IMG/VR virus record: IMGVR_UViG_3300048589_000279
Span: 1 to 62,380 of that record
Length of the DNA stretch: 62,380 nt
Origin: a virus
Direction: 5' to 3' (one strand)
How positions within the stretch are numbered: position 1 is the first letter of the stretch; every line of letters starts with the position of its first letter. Shown one piece after another: positions 57,564 through 62,380 of the stretch. Position numbers and translations under genes: made by a program. The notes under the pieces were generated by a model. It made no database searches, was not told where the DNA came from, and saw only the letters and a list, made by a program, of their open reading frames with translations.

Positions 57564-57687
57564 GGTGGGTGTTCATCAAAAGGTCAGGGTGTTTCCCTCC
57601 CGTCTCCGGCCTCACCCCGGTTAAAGGTCTGGACGGAAACGGAAGGGGATTTTCTCGGGTCTGCCACTCGGCAGGCCGTGAAGGTGG
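57564..57687. other. Intergenic leader of dnaB
   Basis: A 124-bp gap without a gene. On the minus strand CTGCC-GAGT-GGCAG forms a small hairpin just after the RecU-like stop, without a U-tract. The dnaB leader ends AACACCCACC-ATG. A promoter for dnaB may lie here, but no strong boxes are visible. Confidence 0.35.
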
Positions 57688-58371
57688 TTATGTCCATGGC
57701 AGTTCGGTTTCAACGACTGCCTGGACGGGTTGAGGTTTGGCTTTGGGAACCGATGCGCTGGCGGGTGTTCCCATTCTTACTATTTCCGCGCTGCGATCTG
57801 ACGGGGCGAGGAATGAGAGCAAATCCGGGGTCGGAGTGCGACAACCTTTTGGCGTGTGCCACGGAACCCATTGGCCTTTCTCAAGTGCGGTGTCGCGGGA
57901 GATGCTTTCGCGGGATGTCGGATCCTTGCTTTCGGCGTAAATGTCAACGAAGCGTTGCCAAACTTCCCATTCGTCGTTCACTGGCAAGGCTACTGTGAAA
58001 GCGGGCCAAGATGCCGTTGCCGTCTCGCGTTTCGTGAAGTGGATCAGGACGAAGCAGGGGACTCCGAACTTGGAACGGGAAAGCATGTGCGAAACCTGTC
58101 GCGGCTTGATAAACTTCTTGTCGAGCGGGAATGAAGGATCTCCGCAAACCTTGGCTTCGATGTTGAATTGCCGTCCACCCATAAGACAACCCTCAAAGTC
58201 CGGGAGAGAGGGAACGAGTAGCGTCCGGCTTCCGCCATTGCTCTTGTCCGCGACTACCATGCCTTGAACGCCGTAGCGTCCCATCGTGAGTAGTCCGTTG
58301 CTTTCCTCCCGCTTTGCAGCGGTCATCAGCAGCGTTTCAAAATCCTTTCCTTTGAGGGTTGAAGGGGTCAT
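57688..58371 (-). CDS. RecU-like Holliday junction resolvase
   Basis: A 227-aa protein; start at ATG 58371 (MTPSTLKGKDFETLLMTAAK). KGKDFE, PDFEGCLMGGRQFNIEAKVC (the D...E-x-K catalytic core) and QVSHMLSRSKFGVPCFVLIH match the RecU/PD-(D/E)xK resolvase pattern. It would resolve recombination junctions before packaging, in the operon with RecE-like and ERF genes. The C-terminal 60 residues are variable and Pro-rich. Confidence 0.7.
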   Translation of the reverse strand: MTPSTLKGKDFETLLMTAAKREESNGLLTMGRYGVQGMVVADKSNGGSRTLLVPSLPDFEGCLMGGRQFNIEAKVCGDPSFPLDKKFIKPRQVSHMLSRSKFGVPCFVLIHFTKRETATASWPAFTVALPVNDEWEVWQRFVDIYAESKDPTSRESISRDTALEKGQWVPWHTPKGCRTPTPDLLSFLAPSDRSAEIVRMGTPASASVPKAKPQPVQAVVETELPWT

Positions 58372-58382
58372 GGGAAATTGGT

Positions 58383-58426
58383 GGTCCGGGGACCGCACGG
58401 AACCGCTCCGCGCTGCCGCCCCCGGA
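58383..58426 (-). promoter_or_regulatory. Structured leader of the RecU-like gene
   Basis: GTCCGGGG (58383-58390) pairs perfectly with CCCCGGAC (58419-58426), enclosing a CGGA/TCCG hairpin. On the minus strand the structure ends about 11 nt before the ATG at 58371. It could act as a terminator for the gene upstream or control translation of the resolvase; there is no U-tract. Confidence 0.4.
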
Positions 58427-58445
58427 CACTGGTTGGGGAATGGGG

Positions 58446-58763
58446 TTAGAGCTTCAACCCGTCCGCGGTGGGTTCAATCACCGGTGAGGTTGGATCGTAG
58501 CTGTGAGGATATGGATTCGGGCATGCTCCGGGTTCCATCTCGTTGATCGCCTTGAGGTCCATGCCAAGCCACATGATCGCTTCTTGGATCTTGGTGACGG
58601 CAATGGAACGCTCGCGGCTGTATCTCGCTCCGGATTGCGGAACGATTCCTTTTGACGGTTGATCGGTGTGATCCATCGCCTTCTTGATTTTCTGCAACGT
58701 CCCATCGAGGTCTTTGCGGAATTCCTTAGTGTCGGCAATGGATGATTCAAGATATTGGTTCAT
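58446..58763 (-). CDS. Acb2/Tad1 hairpin-domain-like protein (cyclic nucleotide sponge candidate)
   Basis: A 105-aa helical protein. The segment ARYSRERSIAVTKIQEAIMW and the ending CPNPYPHSYDPTSPVIEPTA-DGLKL follow the pattern of phage proteins annotated as Acb2/Tad1 hairpin-domain proteins. Acb2 binds the cyclic oligonucleotides made by CBASS and related defences and so blocks signalling. The family call is from pattern memory; no ligand residue can be verified here. It sits among early recombination genes. Confidence 0.65.
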   Translation of the reverse strand: MNQYLESSIADTKEFRKDLDGTLQKIKKAMDHTDQPSKGIVPQSGARYSRERSIAVTKIQEAIMWLGMDLKAINEMEPGACPNPYPHSYDPTSPVIEPTADGLKL

Positions 58764-58774
58764 GGCTTGTCGGG

Positions 58775-59302
58775 TTAGTTGCCTCCGGTGCCGTCGAGGT
58801 CGAGCTTGCCAAGGTCCGCCACCGCTTGCAATCCGGCTTTGGCTTCATCGAAGTTGAGCAACTGTTGGCTGCGTTCGCCGGAAATGTAGCGACTGATTTC
58901 AAAGATTGCCTCCTCAATGGTAGCAACTTGTGATTCCGTAAGGTCAACCGATCCGCTTTCACCGTCCTGCGGCTTGTCGATGCGGACCCATGGAGTCGTA
59001 ATCTTCGGGGGTTTTCCTGCGGCCATTTCAACGGCTTTTGCCAGCTTGAATTGAACTGAACGGGTCCCATATTTGGTGTAGCGAAGGGCCAGCTTGAATA
59101 CGTCCATGCCGACAGCATATTTAGCGGGCCATTCCATGATCGCACATGCAATTTTAGGCAGGGCTGCGAACTTCTCCGAGAGTTCCGGCAAAGGAGCCTC
59201 TGGGCATTCTTCTGACTTCTTCGAGGCTCCATCGGAGTTCTCATTTACGGTGTAGGAGAAGACAACGAGGTCTTCTTTGATGGTGAGTGAGTTGATACGC
59301 AT
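58775..59302 (-). CDS. Conserved early phage protein (175 aa)
   Basis: Starts MRINSLTIKEDLVVFSYTVN. A mixed alpha/beta N-terminus, a central basic segment (KYTKYGTRSVQFKLAKAVEM) and an acidic helical C-terminus. Lies between the RecE-like exonuclease and the Acb2-like gene. A recombination-accessory role is suggested by the neighbourhood only. The leader AACCAAACCAATAGAAAAC is A/C-rich with no Shine-Dalgarno. Confidence 0.55.
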   Translation of the reverse strand: MRINSLTIKEDLVVFSYTVNENSDGASKKSEECPEAPLPELSEKFAALPKIACAIMEWPAKYAVGMDVFKLALRYTKYGTRSVQFKLAKAVEMAAGKPPKITTPWVRIDKPQDGESGSVDLTESQVATIEEAIFEISRYISGERSQQLLNFDEAKAGLQAVADLGKLDLDGTGGN

Positions 59303-59344
59303 GTGCTTTGTTTTCTATTGGTTTGGTTGTTGGTTTCGGGAGAG

Positions 59345-60109
59345 TCATGCCCAAGCGGGCTTTGGGAGTTTGTGGATTCCGGTGAGGGCGAACGGCCAGC
59401 GGTCTTCCTCCAAGCACCTCTTGTAGAGAGTCAGGACTTTTTCGAGTTTTTCCATGCCGGATTCAACGAACTCTTCCGGGGTATAAATCAGGTTGAAGAA
59501 CGGCGCTTTTTTCTCAACCACGATCCAGGTCCAGAGTGGAGGCTTTTCCAGATTGTTGACCACTGAGAACAGCGAGGAATACCAGGCGTGCTGGAGGTCG
59601 TAATGGCGGTTCGCTACCACCCGGCCGAACTCCCGCGGCGATGCGTCCGCGGCTGTCTTCAAGTCGCCTATGGATGGATCTCCCCACTCTTCGCCGTGAA
59701 GGTCGATCAGGCATTTACACTCCACTCCCATCAGGTTCCCAAACACCGGAGTTTCCCGGTGAGGAAGGCAGCGGAACAGATTGGCGGCATCCGGGTTGGC
59801 GGCGATCGCTTCGGCCATCCGGGGAATTGCGTTCGCGTCATCTTCCTTGAGGATCGGCAACGTCTGCTGCGCCTTCCATAGCTTGCCCTCGTTGCTGGCG
59901 AACGTCATGCCCTTCGGCTTGATCGCGTAAAGGTCGGAGAATGATTTCCCCTCCAAGATAAGGGCATGGGCGATAGAACCGACCCGCATAGCGTCAGTCT
60001 CTTCTTTTTCTTCGTCTTCGCCTGCCTTGAAATGTGCGGGAGAATCTAGAAGCAATTTCGCCATGCTGAAATTCAAAGCGGGCGCTTTTCGATATTCTTC
60101 GACTGTCAT
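59345..60109 (-). CDS. RecE-like PD-(D/E)xK exonuclease (DUF3799 type)
   Basis: A 254-aa protein; start at ATG 60109 (MTVEEYRKAPALNFSMAKLL) in an ATGA overlap with the HNH-like gene. MRVGSIAHALILEGKSF, GVECKCLIDLHGEEWGDPSI-GDLKTAADAS and ANRHYDLQHAWYSSL match the lambda-exonuclease/RecE-type nuclease core with Asp, Glu and Lys ligands. With the ERF protein it forms a phage recombination pair: the exonuclease resects DNA ends and ERF anneals the strands. Confidence 0.8.
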   Translation of the reverse strand: MTVEEYRKAPALNFSMAKLLLDSPAHFKAGEDEEKEETDAMRVGSIAHALILEGKSFSDLYAIKPKGMTFASNEGKLWKAQQTLPILKEDDANAIPRMAEAIAANPDAANLFRCLPHRETPVFGNLMGVECKCLIDLHGEEWGDPSIGDLKTAADASPREFGRVVANRHYDLQHAWYSSLFSVVNNLEKPPLWTWIVVEKKAPFFNLIYTPEEFVESGMEKLEKVLTLYKRCLEEDRWPFALTGIHKLPKPAWA

Positions 60110-60747
60110 TTGATTCGGTTTTTTGAGTATGGTGTGTAAATGGCTTGATGCGGAGTGAATCCACGTTTTAGGCGTTTCGCTAAAAGACGTTTGGGAAGAC
60201 CATATTCGATTTCCCAATCTCTTTGTCTTTTGGTAACTCCTTCAAACGTGAGGTAAAGCGTGTTCCTTTTGTTTCCTGCCTGATCCGGCAAGGGTATCCA
60301 TCTGCAATTCGATGGTTCATAATTTCCGTTCACATCGTCCCTCTCGATGGACATGCCGTTTGGACATTCGCCCATATCACGGAGAAAGTTTTCGAAGATG
60401 CTCCATTCAGGGCAAACCGATATTCCTCTCTTCCCATAATTCTTAAATGAAGGGAGCTTTGGATTCTCACAGCGTTTTCTCATTTCTATCCAAGCAACGT
60501 AAGTTTTCGTCTTGGAGCGGCCATGGGTTCGCCTCGCTTTACCGCAAAGCATTGGCTTATCACAGCCACAGCTTCCACCTTCTCCAATTTCAAAACTGTA
60601 TCGGTCAACCTCATTGATTGCACCGCATTGGCATTTACAAATCACCTTGGCTTTTCCGTTTTCGCCCCTCACATGAGAGATAACAGTCCTTTTACCAAAT
60701 TTGGTCCCAATTTCTGATGTGGTGATTTTAGCCTTGGCGGTCATCAC
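60106..60747 (-). CDS. HNH/AP2-type homing-endonuclease-like protein (213 aa)
   Basis: Cys motifs CKCQCGAINE and SCGCDKPMLCGK precede a domain with YVAWIEMRKRCENPKLPSFK, YGKRGISVCPEWSIFENFLR and MSIERDDVNGNYEPSNCRWI. The last block is a typical HNH variant (D-x-N-G-x-Y-x-N-C-R-W). A basic C-terminus follows. The gene is notably AT-richer than its neighbours, as expected for a mobile homing gene, and it is inserted between the RecE-like and ERF genes while keeping four-base overlaps at both ends. Confidence 0.8.
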   Translation of the reverse strand: MMTAKAKITTSEIGTKFGKRTVISHVRGENGKAKVICKCQCGAINEVDRYSFEIGEGGSCGCDKPMLCGKARRTHGRSKTKTYVAWIEMRKRCENPKLPSFKNYGKRGISVCPEWSIFENFLRDMGECPNGMSIERDDVNGNYEPSNCRWIPLPDQAGNKRNTLYLTFEGVTKRQRDWEIEYGLPKRLLAKRLKRGFTPHQAIYTPYSKNRIK

Positions 60748-61577
60748 TTGGCTTTCCCTTCTACTTTGAGTTTCGCGCGGAGCTTGTCCATCACCTCGTT
60801 GAACCTGGCGGACGGGATATCGGTTAGCGATTCCACGCGCAGCCAGTTGAGCATTCCGGAAAGCACGTTGTCGCGGGTTTCTCCGAACTTGTCGAGCAGG
60901 GTCGAGACTTCGGAAACCTCATGCTCGTTGAAGAGGGATGTTCCTCCGCCGGCTTCGCAATCGTCGTCTTCGCTGGTCACTACGATGTCCAGTGCATTGC
61001 ACAGACAGTAGCGTTTCGCGTAGGTGTTGGATGATGCCTGTGCTTGCGCGAGACTTGTCACGTTGCGGCCGTCGCTGGTTTTGATCGGTCCATCCTTCGG
61101 CATGGCGAACGGGCTTTCCAACGTGTGCCCTCCGACATGGGAGATACGGCAAACGATGGTCAGGGTGTCCGTGGTTTCCGACTGGCTGAATGAAACGGAA
61201 AGTCCGTTCTTCTGGAGGATCGGGCGGGCGAGTCGCATGATGTCGTCATAACTCGCATAGTTGTATTTCCCCTTGGATTCCGCCCGCCATTTGTAAACGG
61301 CCGGCATCTCGCCTTGGAAGGATGCCAGGGCCTTGTTGAATTGCTTTTCGGCTTCGATGGCTTCGATGCGGAGCTTCATGTCAAGAAGGTGCTGCATCTT
61401 GTCCACGTCGATGTCCTTGAGCATGTCGGCGGTGATGATGCCGAACAAGAGCGGGGCGGGTTCGGCCGGGGCTGCTAGCGGCATCGCCGGAGGTGTCGGC
61501 ATCAACTCACGTTTCTTCCCGCGGGCGGGTTTGACTTCGGTGGCGATCAATTCGGCTTGTGCTGCGGTTGGTTTCAT
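60744..61577 (-). CDS. erf: ERF-family single-strand annealing protein
   Basis: A 277-aa protein. Start chosen at ATG 61577 (MKPTAAQAELIATEVKPARG), preceded by CAACCAACACGAAT; upstream in-frame codons are unlikely. MKLRIEAIEAEKQFNKALAS, YNYASYDDIMRLARPILQKN-GLSVSF and the ALDIV segment are hallmarks of the ERF superfamily. It binds ssDNA and anneals complementary strands. Its partners here are the RecE-like exonuclease and the DUF1351-like protein. Confidence 0.88.
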   Translation of the reverse strand: MKPTAAQAELIATEVKPARGKKRELMPTPPAMPLAAPAEPAPLLFGIITADMLKDIDVDKMQHLLDMKLRIEAIEAEKQFNKALASFQGEMPAVYKWRAESKGKYNYASYDDIMRLARPILQKNGLSVSFSQSETTDTLTIVCRISHVGGHTLESPFAMPKDGPIKTSDGRNVTSLAQAQASSNTYAKRYCLCNALDIVVTSEDDDCEAGGGTSLFNEHEVSEVSTLLDKFGETRDNVLSGMLNWLRVESLTDIPSARFNEVMDKLRAKLKVEGKAK

Positions 61578-61657
61578 ATTCGTGTTGGTTGGATTCCCCG
61601 CCACCACCGCTCGATCTCCCCCCCGGGAAAGGAACGGATGGCGGCAAGGGAAAGGGG

Positions 61658-62380
61658 TTACAGGGTGCCGGCTTGGGTTTCGATCCACTTGGCGAAACTG
61701 GCAATCTTTCCAACGATTTCATCGCGGACATCGTTGGATTCATCGCTCTTCATGCTAGGAACTACGAGGGAGCGGACTTTGGCGGCGAACTCCATCAGCT
61801 TTGCCTTGTCCGGCGCCGCGGCGGCTTTCTTGGCTGCGAGAGCTTCGGCCTTGGCTTGCGCTGCGGCTTCCGCTTTCACCTTGGCTTCCGCTGCCTGCTG
61901 GTCGGCAATGCGCTTGGCTTCGGCATCCCGCAGGGCTTTTGCCTCGGCTTCGAGCTTCGCCTTTTCCTCGGCGGCGGCCATGATCTTCGCATTGGCTTCC
62001 TCGCGTTCCTTGTCAGCGATGGCTTGCAGGCGTTGGCGTTCCTTGAGTGCTGCGGCTTCGGCGGCTTCGCGTTCCAGTCGGCCTTTTTCGTGAAGTGCTA
62101 TCAATTCCTCATCCTTGCGCTTGGCTTCCTCCTTCAACCGGATGTTCTCCAGGCGGGCCGCTTCACGCTCGGCGGCTTCCGCGGCTGCCTTTTCCGCGGC
62201 TTCCTTGCGGGCTTGCTCCTCGCGCATCTTGCGGGCTTCTGCCGCATCGAGGGCCTGCTGGTAATAGGCTTCCCATTGCGCTTGGGTGAGGCCGGCGAGG
62301 TCGATGCCCATGGGGTCATGGGAAATGGCGGCCAACTTCTCCGCCCGCGCAACGCGGATGGCTTCGAGGGCTGCCGCGGC
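61658..62380 (-). CDS. DUF1351-like protein, C-terminal part (continues at 460)
   Basis: This is the C-terminal part of the gene starting at 460. In the circle it runs 460 to 1 and then 62253 to 61658, 1,056 nt or 351 residues; the last 127 bases shown here duplicate 1-127. This part is mainly a long coiled coil (EEQARKEAAEKAAAEAAERE ... AKLEAEAKALRDAEAKRIAD), ending in a short C-terminal domain before the stop. An ATG at 62335 exists but is internal to the full gene. Confidence 0.8.
   Translation of the reverse strand, partial: AAAALEAIRVARAEKLAAISHDPMGIDLAGLTQAQWEAYYQQALDAAEARKMREEQARKEAAEKAAAEAAEREAARLENIRLKEEAKRKDEELIALHEKGRLEREAAEAAALKERQRLQAIADKEREEANAKIMAAAEEKAKLEAEAKALRDAEAKRIADQQAAEAKVKAEAAAQAKAEALAAKKAAAAPDKAKLMEFAAKVRSLVVPSMKSDESNDVRDEIVGKIASFAKWIETQAGTL
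62254..62380. repeat. Terminal direct repeat, right copy
   Basis: Identical to 1-127. See the left copy. Treat one copy as redundant when circularising the sequence. Confidence 0.95.

Overview
The window is a complete phage genome. Its first and last 127 bases are identical (1-127 = 62254-62380), and one gene reads through the join without a break, so the unique circle is 62,253 bp. Terminase subunits, portal, scaffold, an HK97-type coat protein, a lysis cassette, replication and recombination genes are all present, and gene density is very high with many ATGA/GTGA stop-start overlaps. There is no tape measure, sheath or long tail module. That, with a roughly 690-residue portal and a giant polyvalent protein, suggests a podovirus-like tailed dsDNA phage. 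A small lipoprotein and endolysin in the lysis cassette point to a Gram-negative host. Most starts lack a Shine-Dalgarno sequence and carry an A/C-rich leader ending in AACC-ATG. The host phylum cannot be read from the sequence; an SD-poor lineage such as Verrucomicrobiota is a guess.

Layout: (1) 1-1758, minus strand: small early genes running leftwards across the circle join. (2) 1868-7459, plus strand: HNH protein, replication initiator with internal iteron-like repeats, DnaC-type loader, small coupled genes and an N-type ATP pyrophosphatase. (3) 7590-23285, minus strand: virion and lysis genes. Read in transcription order these are portal, a putative fibre pair including a trypsin-like protease domain, holin-like protein, alpha/beta hydrolase, FN3+discoidin membrane protein, lipoprotein, endolysin, scaffold, coat and neck proteins. 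(4) 23892-43092, minus strand: a small gene and a single 6,264-aa polyvalent protein that takes up 30% of the genome. (5) 43151-46492, minus strand: terminase large and small subunits, small genes, two terminators and a tRNA-like fragment. (6) 46476-62380, minus strand: early genes, including DNA methyltransferases, a Mom-like modification enzyme, Dcm with an overlapping second-frame ORF, SSB-like protein, DnaB helicase, RecU-like resolvase, an Acb2/Tad1-like sponge, a RecE-like exonuclease and an ERF annealing protein.

The most unusual part is 47.8-51.35 kb. Eight consecutive genes, including two DNA methyltransferases, an HNH nuclease and zinc-ribbon proteins, are each bounded by an imperfect palindrome of about 45-100 bp. 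The palindromes have the architecture of integron attC sites: outer GAAC/GTTC boxes and inner complementary arms, usually with a single unpaired base. The genes therefore look like a cassette array inside a phage early operon. They are read opposite to the direction the attC boxes would suggest, and their start and stop codons lie within the palindromes. No integron integrase is present. The only site-specific recombinase sequence is a broken C-terminal tyrosine recombinase fragment at 8.8-8.96 kb.

A second unusual feature is a 12-bp motif (CCCGCCCGTTCA on the coding strand). It lies 30-33 nt upstream of five gene starts: large terminase, giant protein, portal, scaffold and the last late gene. 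It is the best candidate for a phage-specific late promoter or operator.
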